A DNA stretch of 64,000 nucleotides. Origin: JAHDVS01 sp964370985. Its GTDB lineage: Bacteria; Actinomycetota; Thermoleophilia; Gaiellales; Gaiellaceae. Below are positions 8,514-17,158 of this stretch, piece by piece (position 1 is the stretch's first letter; the number at the start of each line of letters is the position of its first letter). The DNA lies in contig CAYJLE010000008.1 of the NCBI GenBank assembly GCA_964370985.1, positions 26,382 through 90,381 on the forward strand, written 5' to 3'. The position numbers and the translations under genes were made by a program. The notes beneath the pieces were generated by a model, which had not been told where the DNA came from, ran no database searches, and worked only from the letters and a program-made list of their open reading frames with translations.

Positions 8514-9865
8514 TCGAGGTCGAAGCGCTCACGTTCGCCTACCCGGGCGGCGGGGAGCCGGCGCTCGAGGGCGTCTCGCTGGAGCTCCACGCGGGCGAGG
8601 TGGTAGCGCTGCTCGGCCCCTCCGGGGCTGGCAAGTCGACGCTGATACGGGCGCTCGCCGGCCTCGTGCCGCACTTCCACGGGGGCAGCTTCCGGGGCCG
8701 CGTGACCGTGGCCGGGCACGACACGCGCCGCTCCCGACCCGCCGACCTCGCCGGCACCGTCGCGACCGTGTTCCAGGACCCGGAGGACCAGGTCGTGATG
8801 GCGTCCGTCGAGAACGAGGTCGCGTTCGGGCTCGAGAACGTCGCCACGCCGCCCGCCGAGATCGCAGCGCGCGTCGAGGAGGCGCTCGCCGCCGTCGGCG
8901 CCGTCCACCTCGCCGGGCGCCGCACGACCGAGCTGTCCGGCGGCGAGCTGCAGCGGGTCTGCCTCGCCTCGGCGCTCGCGCTGCGGCCGCGTCTGCTCCT
9001 CCTCGACGAGCCGACCTCGCAGCTCGACCCGGAGGCGGCCGACGCGTTCCTCGATGCGGTGGGGAGCCTCGGCGCGACCGTCGTCCTCTCCGAGCAGCGC
9101 ACCGGCCGCGCGCTCGCGCTCGCAGACCGCGTTCTCTTCGTCGACGGCGGCCGGCTCCTGCTCAACGCCCCTCGCGCGGAGGCGCTCGCCTGGCTCGCCG
9201 CCAACCGCCCCGCGTTCCTCCCGCCGCCCGATGGAATCGGCCAGGTCCCGGTGCCAGGCACCGGGACATGGCCGGAAGGGGCACCCGCGGTCGAGCTCGC
9301 GCGGGTGGCGTTCGCCTACGACCGCGTCCCCGTGCTCGACGGCGTCTCGTTGACCGTCGCGCGCGGCGAGGTCGTCGTGCTCGAGGGGCCGAACGGGTGC
9401 GGCAAGACGACGCTCGCGAAGCTTGCGTGCGGGCTGCTCGAGCCGGCCTCCGGGAGCGTCCGGAGGGCGGGGCGCGCCTGCTACCTGTCCCAGGATCCCG
9501 GCCGCTACCTCGTGCGCGAGCGGGTCGACGAGGAGGTCGCGCTCGCGGTCGGAGGCGACCTCGAGCGGGCCCGCGTCGCGCTCGCCGCGGTCGGGCTCGA
9601 GTGGGCCGCAGCGCGGCATCCGCGCGACCTCTCGAGCGGCGAGCGCGAGCGGCTCGGGCTCGCCGCCGTCGCGGTCGCGGAGCCGGACCTGCTCGTCCTC
9701 GACGAGCCGACCCGGGGCATCGATCCCGAGCGCAAGCAGGCCCTGGCCGAGTGGCTGGCCGCCTTCGCGGCCCGCGGGCACGGCGTGCTCGTTGCGAGCC
9801 ACGACCGGGCGTTCCCCTGCCACCGGCGGGTCTCGCTCGCGGCAAGGGAGGCCGTGCTTGTCTAG
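8504..9865 (+). CDS. ecfA: ECF transporter ATPase, A and A' domains fused
   Basis: A 453-residue protein holding two complete ABC ATPase domains in one chain. Domain 1 has Walker A GPSGAGKST (38-46), signature LSGGELQR and LLLLDEPTSQLD. Domain 2 has Walker A GPNGCGKTT (about 295-303), signature LSSGERERLG and LVLDEPTRGID. Most ECF systems use separate EcfA and EcfA' proteins; fused forms are known. The linker near residues 245-260 (GQVPVPGTGTWPEG) is encoded by a perfect 11-bp-arm palindrome and may be an inserted repeat. GTG 8504 overlaps the ecfT stop, and the end overlaps the S component. Confidence 0.94.
   Translation: MALVEVEALTFAYPGGGEPALEGVSLELHAGEVVALLGPSGAGKSTLIRALAGLVPHFHGGSFRGRVTVAGHDTRRSRPADLAGTVATVFQDPEDQVVMASVENEVAFGLENVATPPAEIAARVEEALAAVGAVHLAGRRTTELSGGELQRVCLASALALRPRLLLLDEPTSQLDPEAADAFLDAVGSLGATVVLSEQRTGRALALADRVLFVDGGRLLLNAPRAEALAWLAANRPAFLPPPDGIGQVPVPGTGTWPEGAPAVELARVAFAYDRVPVLDGVSLTVARGEVVVLEGPNGCGKTTLAKLACGLLEPASGSVRRAGRACYLSQDPGRYLVRERVDEEVALAVGGDLERARVALAAVGLEWAAARHPRDLSSGERERLGLAAVAVAEPDLLVLDEPTRGIDPERKQALAEWLAAFAARGHGVLVASHDRAFPCHRRVSLAAREAVLV
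9245..9267. repeat. Palindromic GTGCCAGGCAC repeat inside ecfA
   Basis: GTCCCGGTGCC, one A, then GGCACCGGGAC form a perfect inverted repeat with 11-base arms. It lies in the interdomain linker of the fused ATPase and keeps the frame open. The core TGCCAGGCAC recurs twice in tandem at about 43742-43759 inside a CtaG gene. Confidence 0.6.
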
Positions 9866-10553
9866 GCGGCCCCGGGGCGGCGCGCGCGCGGTCGTGCTCG
9901 GCGCCGCCGCGTGCGCGTTCGCGACCGGCGCGTGGGCGGCGCTCGACCCCGGCCGCTCCGGGATCGCGCTCCTGCTCGCGGCCGGGGCTCTGGTCGTCGC
10001 CGGGGCTGCGTGGCTCGAGGTCGGGCCCGGCTCCGCCAAGGAGATCGCCGTGATCGCCACGCTTGGCGGCGTCGCCGCCGCGGGCCGCGTCCTCTTCGCG
10101 GCCGTGCCGGGGGTCCAGCCGGTGACGGTGATCGCGGTCGCCGCCGGGGTCGCGCTCGGGCTGCGGGCCGGGATCGGCGTCGGCGCGATCGCCGCGTTCG
10201 CCTCGAACTTCTTCCTCGGGCAGGGGATCTGGACGCCCTGGCAGATGCTCGCCTGGGGCGCCTGCGGCGCGATCGGGGCCTCGCTCGCGCCGCTCCTGAC
10301 CCGGCGGCTCGCCTTCGCCGCGGTCTGCGCCGTGCTCGGCCTCGGCTTCAGCGCGTTGATGGACGTCTGGATGTGGCTCAGCTTCTACCCGCACACCTGG
10401 CAGGCGTTCGTCGCGCAGATCGCGCGCGGCGTCCCCTTCGACGTGGCGCACGCCGCTGGCAACCTCGCGCTTGCGCTGGCCGTCGGGCCGGAGCTCAGAC
10501 GCGTGCTCGAGCGGTACGGCCGGCGCCTGCGGACGGAGGTCGTATGGGCGTGA
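9858..10553 (+). CDS. ECF transporter S component, probable cobalamin specificity
   Basis: A 231-residue membrane protein with about six helices. The TTG start at 9858 overlaps the ecfA stop; GTG 9894 is an alternative. The S-component-like pattern includes the Ala/Gly-rich first helices, VLFAAVPGVQPVTVIAVAAG, NFFLGQGIWTPWQMLAWG and ALMDVWMWLSFYP. S components bind the vitamin with high affinity and topple in the membrane to release it. The riboswitch and DUF4430 neighbours make cobalamin (or a precursor) the likely substrate. The sequence alone does not prove it. Confidence 0.82.
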   Translation: MSRRPRGGARAVVLGAAACAFATGAWAALDPGRSGIALLLAAGALVVAGAAWLEVGPGSAKEIAVIATLGGVAAAGRVLFAAVPGVQPVTVIAVAAGVALGLRAGIGVGAIAAFASNFFLGQGIWTPWQMLAWGACGAIGASLAPLLTRRLAFAAVCAVLGLGFSALMDVWMWLSFYPHTWQAFVAQIARGVPFDVAHAAGNLALALAVGPELRRVLERYGRRLRTEVVWA

Positions 10554-11380
10554 TCGTGCGCCTCGCGACTGCCCTGCTGGCGGCGCTCGCGCTCGCGGCG
10601 CCCGCGCAGGCCTCGACGGCCGACGCGGCGGACTACCTGCGCTCCCGCCAGCAGTCGAGCGGCGGGTTCGCCGAGCCCGGGCGCCAGGCTGATCCGGCGC
10701 TGACCGCGTGGGCGGTGCTGGGCCTGCGCGCAGCCGGGCGCTCCGTGCCGGACGCGGCGGAGTACCTCGCTGGCAAGTCGTACCCGACCGCGACCGACCT
10801 CGAGCTGCGCATCCTCGCGCTCGCCGCGCTCGGCCGGGACGTGAGCGGGCTCGCCCGCCAGCTCGAGGGGCTGCGGCGCTCGACCGGCGCGATCGGGCCG
10901 ACGCTGAACTCGACGGTCTGGGGCGTGCTCGCGTTGCGGGCCGCCGGTCACGCGGCCGGCCAGTCCACGGTCGCCTACATCCGCAGGCAGCAGCACCGAG
11001 GCGGCGGCTTCCCCTGGGAGTCGGGCGGAGCACCCGACTCGAACGACACGGCTGCGGCGATCCAGGCGCTGCGCGCGGCCGGCGTCTCGGCGAGCTCGAA
11101 GACGATCCGCCGCGCGGTCGCCTACCTGCGCAAGCTCCAGAACGCGGACGGCGGCTTCGAGATGACCGCCGGGCGCGGCTCCGACGTGCAGTCGACCGCC
11201 TGGGCGATCCAGGGGCTGCTTGCCGCGGGCCGGGATCCCGGCCAGGCCGCGTTCTCCTACCTCGCCTCGATGCAGCGCTCCGACGGGAGCTTCCGCTACA
11301 GCTCCCGTTACGTCACAACCCCGGTCTGGGTCACCGCGCAGGCGCTGGTCGCGCTGTCGCGCCGCACGTTCCCGCTCTGA
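10544..11380 (+). CDS. Secreted alpha/alpha-barrel repeat protein, transcobalamin N-terminal-like
   Basis: A 278-residue protein with a Sec signal peptide (MGVIVRLATALLAALALAAP, cut after AQA). The rest is made of at least four repeats of the squalene-cyclase/prenyltransferase type: DYLRSRQQSSGGF, AYIRRQQHRGGGFPWE, AYLRKLQNADGGFEM and SYLASMQRSDGSF. Each is followed by a TAWAVLGLRAAG-like helix. No DxDD cyclase motif is present. Animal transcobalamin and intrinsic factor have this alpha6/alpha6 barrel as their N-terminal domain. The ATG overlaps the S-component stop, so it is the last gene of the B12-controlled operon. I infer a cobalamin-binding partner of the DUF4430 proteins. Confidence 0.83.
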   Translation: MGVIVRLATALLAALALAAPAQASTADAADYLRSRQQSSGGFAEPGRQADPALTAWAVLGLRAAGRSVPDAAEYLAGKSYPTATDLELRILALAALGRDVSGLARQLEGLRRSTGAIGPTLNSTVWGVLALRAAGHAAGQSTVAYIRRQQHRGGGFPWESGGAPDSNDTAAAIQALRAAGVSASSKTIRRAVAYLRKLQNADGGFEMTAGRGSDVQSTAWAIQGLLAAGRDPGQAAFSYLASMQRSDGSFRYSSRYVTTPVWVTAQALVALSRRTFPL

Positions 11381-11404
11381 GCCGGCGGCCCCGCCCGCCC
11401 CTCC

Positions 11405-11410
11405 TATACT
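11405..11410 (+). promoter_or_regulatory. -10 box TATACT seven bases before the CinA-like ATG
   Basis: TATACT matches the consensus -10 well and is followed by seven bases and the ATG at 11418, so the mRNA is probably leaderless. No clear -35 is seen. Confidence 0.55.
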
Positions 11411-11417
11411 CGGAGCG

Positions 11418-12158
11418 ATGGCTCCGTCGACCGCCTCCGTCCTGACGATCGGCAACGAGATCGTCTCCGGTGACGTCGAGAACACGAACGCGTCGTGGCT
11501 TGCCCGCCGCCTCGCCGGCCTCGGCGTCGAGGTCCTCGCCCTGGCCGCCCTGCGCGACGAGATCCCGGCGATCAGCGCCTTCCTCGCCGGCCGCGACCGC
11601 TACGACCACGTGTTCGTGACCGGCGGCCTCGGCGGCACCCCGGACGATCTGACCCGGGAGGCGATCGCGCACGCGTTCTCGGTCGACTGCGTCGAGATCG
11701 CCGAGCTGGCGGCGGAGCTGCGCGGGCGATTCAACGCCCGCGGCCTCGGCGAGTACGCGGCCCGGTGGGCGCGCCTGCCGCGTGGCGCCGAGCCGCTCGA
11801 GAACCCGCGCGGAGGCGCCCCCGGCTTCGCGCTCGGGAACGTCTGGGTGCTGCCCGGGCTTCCGAGCGAGATGGAGGCGATGTTCGACGCGATCGCGGAA
11901 AGGTTCCGGGGCGAGCCGATCGGCGCGTGGCGGCGCAGCTACCGGACCGGCGAAGGTCAGATCGTGCACGTGCTCGAGGAGGCCCAGCGCCGCCACCCGG
12001 CCGTCGCTGTCGGCAGCTACCCGCGCTTCCTCGACGACGGGCCGGAGGTCGAGCTGGTGCTGAAGTCGGCGGACGCCGGCGCGCTGGCGACCGCGACCGC
12101 GTGGCTGGAGGGGGCGCTCGCCGACGCGCTGCGCCCGGCCCGGAGCCGGTCGGCTTGA
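11418..12158 (+). CDS. CinA N-terminal-like (MoaB/Mog-fold) protein
   Basis: A 246-residue protein with the molybdopterin-binding-like fold of CinA/MoaB: IGNEIVSGDVENTNASWLARRL, VFVTGGLGGTPDDLTREAIA and VLPGLPSEMEAMFD. These match the CinA competence/damage-inducible domain that, in characterised proteins, acts as an ADP-ribose or NAD-related pyrophosphatase. The C-terminal amidase domain of full CinA is absent. The stop overlaps the TTG start of the helicase gene. Confidence 0.85.
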   Translation: MAPSTASVLTIGNEIVSGDVENTNASWLARRLAGLGVEVLALAALRDEIPAISAFLAGRDRYDHVFVTGGLGGTPDDLTREAIAHAFSVDCVEIAELAAELRGRFNARGLGEYAARWARLPRGAEPLENPRGGAPGFALGNVWVLPGLPSEMEAMFDAIAERFRGEPIGAWRRSYRTGEGQIVHVLEEAQRRHPAVAVGSYPRFLDDGPEVELVLKSADAGALATATAWLEGALADALRPARSRSA

Positions 12159-14314
12159 CGGTCCTCTCCCCGGAGCGCTACCTCGCGGAGCTGAACCCCG
12201 CGCAGCGGGAGGCCGTGCTCGCGACCGAGGGGCCCGTGCTCGTGATCGCGGGCGCCGGGTCGGGCAAGACGCGCGTTCTGACGCACCGGATCGTCCATCT
12301 CGTCGCCGCGTGCGGGGCCAAGCCGAACGAGATCCTCGCGATCACGTTCACGAACCGGGCCGCCAACGAGATGCGCACCCGGCTCGAGGGCCTGCTCGGG
12401 CAGGTCGTACGCGGCATGTGGGTGATGACGTTCCACTCCGCGTGCGGGCGGATCCTGCGTCGGGAGGCGGAGCGGCTCGGCTATCGCTCCAGCTTCACGA
12501 TCGTCGACCAGGCCGACCAGGTGCGCGTCGTGAAGGCGTGTCTCGAGGAGCTCGAACGCGACCCGAAGCGGTTCGCCCCGTCGGGGATCCACGCGCAGAT
12601 CTCGAACGCGAAGAACCGCCTCGTCGGCCCGGAGGAGTACCGAAGCCTCGTCGGCTCATTCTACGACCAGACCGTCGCCGACGTCTACGACCTCTACCAG
12701 CGGCGCCTGTTCGCGTCGAACGCGCTCGATTTCGACGACCTGCTGATGCTGACCGTGGACGTGCTCGAGCGCTTTCCGGACGCGCGCGAGCGGTGGGGGA
12801 AGGCGTTTCGCTACGTGCTCGTCGACGAGTACCAGGACACGAATCACGCCCAGTACCGGCTGCTCCAGCTGCTCGGCGGGGAGCACCGCAACGTGTGCGC
12901 GGTCGGCGACCCGGACCAGTCGATCTACGCGTTCCGGGGCGCCGACATCCGCAACATCCTCGAGTTCGAGCGCGACTTCGGCGACGTCAGGCTGGTGGCG
13001 CTCGAGCAGAACTACCGCTCGACGAACCGGATCCTCCAGGCCGCGAACACGGTGATCGCGAACAACCGGGAGCGCAAGCCGAAGGAGCTGTGGAGCGAGC
13101 TCGGCGACGGCGAGCCGGTGCGGATCGTCGAGGTCGAGGACGAGCACGCCGAGGCGAGGCTGGTCGTGTCGGAGATCGCGCGGCTCGTGTCGGACGAGGG
13201 CTTCTCGGGGTCGGAGATCGCGGTCTTCTACCGCACGAACGCGCAGTCGCGGGTGGTCGAGGACGTGCTCACCCGCCAGGGTGTCGGCTACCAGGTGATC
13301 GGCGGTCCGCGCTTCTACGAGCGGGCGGAGATCCGCGACGCGGTCGCGTACCTGTCCCTGCTCGTGAACCCGGACGACGCGATCTCGCTCGCGCGGATCG
13401 CGAACCGGCCGCGCCGCGGGATCGGCGACACGTCGCTCGGTCGCCTGCGGACGTTCGCGGACACGCTCGGCGTGTCCCTGTGGGAGGCGTTCGTGCGCGC
13501 GGACGAGGCGGGGCTCGGGACGGCGGCGCTGAAGGCGGTCGCGTCGTTCCGCTCGCTGCTCGAGTCGCTCAGGGCCGGCGCGGGCGAGCAGACGGTGCCG
13601 GAGCTGCTCGAGGCGGTGCTCGAGCGAAGCGGGCTCGTGACCGCGCTCGAGGCGGAGCGGACGATCGAGGCCCGCGGGCGGATCGAGAATCTGCGCGAGC
13701 TCGTCGGCGTCGCGCACGAGTACCACGAGGGGGCGGAGCAGCCGACGCTGTCCGGGTTCCTGGAGGGGATCTTGCTCGCCTCCGATCAGGACGCGCTCGA
13801 CGAGGAGGCGAGCCTCGTCACGCTGATGACGCTCCACAACGCGAAGGGGCTCGAGTTCCGCGCGGTCTTCGTGCTCGGCATGGAAGAGGGGGTGTTCCCG
13901 CACTCGCGCTCGATCGAGGAGCAGGGGGTCGAGGAGGAGCGCCGCCTCTTCTACGTGGGGGTGACGCGCGCGCGGGAGCAGCTCGTGCTGACCCACGCGA
14001 CGGCGAGGTCGCTGTGGGGGACGCGCGGCGCGAACCTGCCGAGCCGTTTCCTCGACGAGCTGGGGCACGGGACGGAGCGCGAGCGGCTGCGCCCGACCTC
14101 GTGGTCGAGCTACCAGCCGCCGGGCCGCCGGGAGGTGACGCCGCGGGCGGCCTTGCCCGAGCTCGCGACCGGGAACACGGTGCGCCACGAGACGCTCGGC
14201 GAGGGGATCGTGATCCGGGTCGAGCCGGGCGGCGTCGTGACCGTCCGCTTCGCGGGGGACGGGGCCGAGCGGCGCCTGCTGCTCGAGTACGCGCCGCTCG
14301 AGCGGATCGCCTGA
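12155..14314 (+). CDS. pcrA: PcrA/UvrD-type superfamily 1A DNA helicase
   Basis: A 719-residue 3'-5' DNA helicase for nucleotide-excision and mismatch repair and replication restart. Motifs in order are LNPAQREAVL (Q motif), AGAGSGKT (32-39, Walker A), FTNRAANEMRTRL (Ia), VDEYQDTNHAQ (II), VGDPDQSIYAFRGAD (III), LEQNYRSTNRIL (IV), LMTLHNAKGLEF (V) and RRLFYVGVTRAREQL (VI). The C-terminal ~60 residues form the PcrA Tudor-like RNA-polymerase-contact domain (GEGIVIRVEPGGVVTVRF). The TTG start overlaps the upstream stop; three bases separate it from the glycosylase gene. Confidence 0.96.
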   Translation: MTVLSPERYLAELNPAQREAVLATEGPVLVIAGAGSGKTRVLTHRIVHLVAACGAKPNEILAITFTNRAANEMRTRLEGLLGQVVRGMWVMTFHSACGRILRREAERLGYRSSFTIVDQADQVRVVKACLEELERDPKRFAPSGIHAQISNAKNRLVGPEEYRSLVGSFYDQTVADVYDLYQRRLFASNALDFDDLLMLTVDVLERFPDARERWGKAFRYVLVDEYQDTNHAQYRLLQLLGGEHRNVCAVGDPDQSIYAFRGADIRNILEFERDFGDVRLVALEQNYRSTNRILQAANTVIANNRERKPKELWSELGDGEPVRIVEVEDEHAEARLVVSEIARLVSDEGFSGSEIAVFYRTNAQSRVVEDVLTRQGVGYQVIGGPRFYERAEIRDAVAYLSLLVNPDDAISLARIANRPRRGIGDTSLGRLRTFADTLGVSLWEAFVRADEAGLGTAALKAVASFRSLLESLRAGAGEQTVPELLEAVLERSGLVTALEAERTIEARGRIENLRELVGVAHEYHEGAEQPTLSGFLEGILLASDQDALDEEASLVTLMTLHNAKGLEFRAVFVLGMEEGVFPHSRSIEEQGVEEERRLFYVGVTRAREQLVLTHATARSLWGTRGANLPSRFLDELGHGTERERLRPTSWSSYQPPGRREVTPRAALPELATGNTVRHETLGEGIVIRVEPGGVVTVRFAGDGAERRLLLEYAPLERIA

Positions 14315-14317
14315 CGG

Positions 14318-15109
14318 GTGCCGGAGGGGCACGCCGTCCACCGGATCGCGCGCGAGCACGGCGCCGCGCTCGCCGGGCGGGCGCTCGCGGCGAGCTCCCC
14401 GCAGGGCCGGGCGGCGGCGGCGGCGGCGCGGATCGACGGGCGCGTGCTCGACCGGGTCGAGGCGCACGGCAAGCACCTCTTCTACCGCTTCGACGGCGCC
14501 GCCGTCCTCCACGTCCACCTCGGCCGCTACGGGGAGTTCAGCCGCTTCGAGCCGCCGCCGCCCGAGCCGCGGGCGACGGTGCGGCTGCGGCTGGCAAGCG
14601 CCGGCCCCGGGGTCGATCTTGTCGGCCCGTCCGCGTGCGCGCTCGTCGATCCGGACGAGGAGGCGGCGATCCTGGCCCGGCTGGGGCCCGACCCGCTGCG
14701 CGCGGACGCCGATCCGGAGCTCGCGTGGGCGCGGCTGCGCGGGCGCCGCTCCCCCCTCGGCGCGGCGCTGCTCGACCAGCGCGTGATCGCGGGTGTCGGG
14801 AACATCTTCCGGGCCGAGGCGCTGCACGAGGTCGGGATCGACCCGCGCCGCCCGGCGTCCGCCCTCGAGCGCGAGGAGTTCGAGCGGCTGTGGGCGACCG
14901 TCGAGGGGATGCTGCGCCGCGGCGTCGAGGACGGACGGATCGTCACGGTCGACGCGGAAGCGCTCGGCTTCTCCCGGGCGGAGCTCCCGCGCGCGCTCGC
15001 GTTCAACGTGTACGGGCGCGAGCGCTGCGCCCGCTGCGACGCTGCGATCGAGCGGCTCGAGCTGGGCGGCAGGCGCACGTTCCGTTGCCCCGTTTGTCAG
15101 CCGCGCTGA
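14318..15109 (+). CDS. Formamidopyrimidine/endonuclease VIII-family DNA glycosylase (Nei2-like)
   Basis: A 263-residue base-excision repair enzyme. After Met removal it begins PEGHAVHR, which supplies the N-terminal Pro nucleophile and Glu. The H2TH helices include LDQRVIAGVGNIFRAEAL. A C-terminal zinc finger is built from CARCDAAIERL and CPVCQPR. MPEGH rather than MPELP places it closer to actinobacterial Nei2 than to Fpg. It follows the helicase gene by three bases, so two DNA repair genes share an operon. Confidence 0.92.
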   Translation: MPEGHAVHRIAREHGAALAGRALAASSPQGRAAAAAARIDGRVLDRVEAHGKHLFYRFDGAAVLHVHLGRYGEFSRFEPPPPEPRATVRLRLASAGPGVDLVGPSACALVDPDEEAAILARLGPDPLRADADPELAWARLRGRRSPLGAALLDQRVIAGVGNIFRAEALHEVGIDPRRPASALEREEFERLWATVEGMLRRGVEDGRIVTVDAEALGFSRAELPRALAFNVYGRERCARCDAAIERLELGGRRTFRCPVCQPR

Positions 15110-15117
15110 GCTTTGGT

Positions 15118-15123
15118 TAGCCT
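15118..15123 (+). promoter_or_regulatory. -10-like TAGCCT seven bases before the Eis-like GTG
   Basis: TAGCCT is followed by GGGCGGC and the GTG at 15131. This supports that GTG over an upstream TTG and implies a leaderless start. Confidence 0.4.
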
Positions 15124-15130
15124 GGGCGGC

Positions 15131-16351
15131 GTGGAGCCCGAGCTCAGGATCCCCCGCGAGGACGAGTACGGGGCGTTCGGCCAGGCGGTCGCGAACGCCC
15201 ACGGCGGCGACCTTCCTGCCGGCCTGCTCGACCGGGTTCGGCCGGTCACCGAGCTCGACCGCTGCCTGATCGCTCTCGACGGGGCGGACGTGGTGGGGAC
15301 CGCGGAGGCGATCCGCTTCTCCCTGACCGTGCCCGGCGGGGAGCTCCCGGCTGGCGGAGTCACGACCGTGGGGGTGCTGCCGACGCATCGCCGCCGCGGT
15401 CTCCTGACCCGCCTGATGCGCCGCCAGCTCGACGACCTGCACGCGTGGGGCGAGCCGCTCGCGCTCCTGTGGGCCTCGGAGGGCGGGATCTACCACCGTT
15501 TCGGCTACGGGCTCGCGAGCTGGAACGCTCGGATCGAGGCCGAGCGCGACCGCTTCGCGCTGCGCCACCCGGCCGAGCCGCGGGGCCGGGTGCGGCTGGT
15601 CGGCCACGCGGAGGCGCTCGGGCTGCTCCCGGCCGTGTACGAGCGCGTGCGCGCGGACACGGCGGGGTTCTGCGCGCGCGCGGAGGCCTGGTGGGAGTGC
15701 GTGACGCTCGCCGACGACGAGTACGAGCGCCAGGGCGCCGGCCCACTGTGCCGCGCCGTGCTCGAGCTGAACGGCCGCCCGGAGGCCTACGCGCTCTACC
15801 GGGTGCGGCGCGCGTGGGAGCGGGGGGTGCCGAAGAGCCGCCTCGAGGTGGCGGAGGCGCTCGCGACCTCGCCGGTCGCAGAGCGGGAGCTGTGGCGCTA
15901 CCTGTTCGGCGTCGACCTGATGGAGACGGTGAGCTGGCGGCGGCTCTCGATCGACCATCCGCTGTTCCTGCTCGTGCAGGAGCCTGCAAGGCTGCACCTG
16001 AGCGTCGGCGACGGCCTCTGGCTTCGCCTCGTCGACGCGGCCGCGGCGCTCGCCGGTCGCGGGTACGCGGCCGCCGGGACGCTCCGGCTCGGGCTGACGG
16101 ACGCGTTCTGCCCCTGGAACGAGGGGACGCTCACGCTCGAGGCGTCGCCGGACGGCGCCTCCGTCGCGCGCGGCGGTGCCCCCGAACTGGCCCTCGATGT
16201 CGCCGACCTCGCCTCCGTCTACCTGGGCGGCTTCACGTTCGCCGCGCTCGCCCGCCTCGGGCGGGTCGAGGAGCGCGCCCCGGGCGCGCTCGCGCGCGCC
16301 GACCTCCTGTTTCGCACCGACCGGGCCCCGTGGTGCCCGGAGGCGTTCTAG
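15131..16351 (+). CDS. Eis-family GNAT N-acetyltransferase
   Basis: A 406-residue protein with the Eis layout. The N-terminal GNAT domain has the acetyl-CoA loop VGVLPTHRRRGLLTRLMRRQL at about 80-100. A second GNAT-like domain follows, and a C-terminal sterol-carrier-like domain ends in the invariant C-terminal Phe (WCPEAF) that supplies the catalytic carboxylate. Eis enzymes acetylate aminoglycosides and other amines at several positions. GTG 15131 is preferred because a -10-like hexamer sits just upstream and the longer TTG version adds only six unconserved residues. The native substrate here is unknown. Confidence 0.87.
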   Translation: MEPELRIPREDEYGAFGQAVANAHGGDLPAGLLDRVRPVTELDRCLIALDGADVVGTAEAIRFSLTVPGGELPAGGVTTVGVLPTHRRRGLLTRLMRRQLDDLHAWGEPLALLWASEGGIYHRFGYGLASWNARIEAERDRFALRHPAEPRGRVRLVGHAEALGLLPAVYERVRADTAGFCARAEAWWECVTLADDEYERQGAGPLCRAVLELNGRPEAYALYRVRRAWERGVPKSRLEVAEALATSPVAERELWRYLFGVDLMETVSWRRLSIDHPLFLLVQEPARLHLSVGDGLWLRLVDAAAALAGRGYAAAGTLRLGLTDAFCPWNEGTLTLEASPDGASVARGGAPELALDVADLASVYLGGFTFAALARLGRVEERAPGALARADLLFRTDRAPWCPEAF

Positions 16352-16360
16352 GCTGCAGGC

Positions 16361-17134
16361 GTGTTCCGCCTGGACGGACGTGTCGCGCTCGTCACCGGTG
16401 CCGCCTCCGGGATCGGCGCCGCGACCGCGCGCGTGCTCGCCGAGGCGGGCGCCGACGTCGCCGTCGGCTGGTACGGAGGCGACCCGCACGACGTCGCCCC
16501 GACCGTGCGCGCGGTCGAGGAGCGCGGCCGCCGCTGCCTCTCCCTCGAGGGCGATCTCGCGGATCCGGCGACGGCCGCCCGGCTGGTCGCCGAGACCGCC
16601 GGGCAGCTCGGTCGCCTCGACGTGGTCGTCGCGAACGCGGCGATCGCCCGCGACGTGCCCCTCACCGAGCTCGACGACGCCCGCTGGGGCGCGCTCCTCG
16701 ACCTCGACCTGGGCGCGGTCTTTCGCTGCTTCCGCGCCGCCGCGCCGCCGATGGCCGCCGCCGGCTGGGGGCGGCTGCTCGCGACGAGCTCGATCGCGGG
16801 CGCCGTGCAGGGCTGGGATCGCCACGCCCACTACGCGGCCGCGAAGGCCGGGATCGCCGGTCTCGTGCGCAGCCTCGCCGTCGAGCTCGGCCCGAGCGGC
16901 ATCACCATCAACGCGGTCGCCCCGGGCGTGATCGAGACGCCCCAGAGCCTCGACCCGGTCAACTCGCTCGGCCCGGGCGGCGTCGCCGACTTCGCCGCCC
17001 GCGTCCCGGTCGGCCGTAACGGCCTGCCCGACGACATCGCCCATGTGTTCGCCTTCCTCGCGAGCGAGGAGGCGTCGTTCCTGACCGGCCAGACGATCGT
17101 CGTCGACGGCGGAGCAACGCTCTCCCTCACCTGA
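16361..17134 (+). CDS. Short-chain dehydrogenase/reductase (SDR)
   Basis: A 257-residue NAD(P)-dependent classical SDR. TGAASGIG (cofactor loop) is at about 11-18 and NAA at ~91. The catalytic Ser is in TSSIAG, and the YAAAKAG motif supplies Tyr and Lys. The C-terminal GQTIVVDGG is typical of FabG-like oxidoreductases. A TAGGCT hexamer ends five bases before the GTG. The substrate cannot be told. It lies just upstream of the tRNA gene that serves as the integration site. Confidence 0.87.
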   Translation: MFRLDGRVALVTGAASGIGAATARVLAEAGADVAVGWYGGDPHDVAPTVRAVEERGRRCLSLEGDLADPATAARLVAETAGQLGRLDVVVANAAIARDVPLTELDDARWGALLDLDLGAVFRCFRAAAPPMAAAGWGRLLATSSIAGAVQGWDRHAHYAAAKAGIAGLVRSLAVELGPSGITINAVAPGVIETPQSLDPVNSLGPGGVADFAARVPVGRNGLPDDIAHVFAFLASEEASFLTGQTIVVDGGATLSLT

Positions 17135-17141
17135 CGTCAGC

Positions 17142-17147
17142 TAGAAT
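17142..17147 (+). promoter_or_regulatory. -10 box of tRNA-Val, TAGAAT
   Basis: TAGAAT lies 11 bases before the first base of the tRNA, a normal distance for a short 5' leader. Confidence 0.5.
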
Positions 17148-17158
17148 CCGCCTCCGCG

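Noticed and set aside
12656..17044. Very long open frame on the minus strand across helicase, glycosylase, acetyltransferase and SDR genes
   Set aside because: It is antisense to four well-supported genes, has Arg/Ala/Gly-rich low-information translation and no family motif. Long antisense frames are a by-product of the high GC content.
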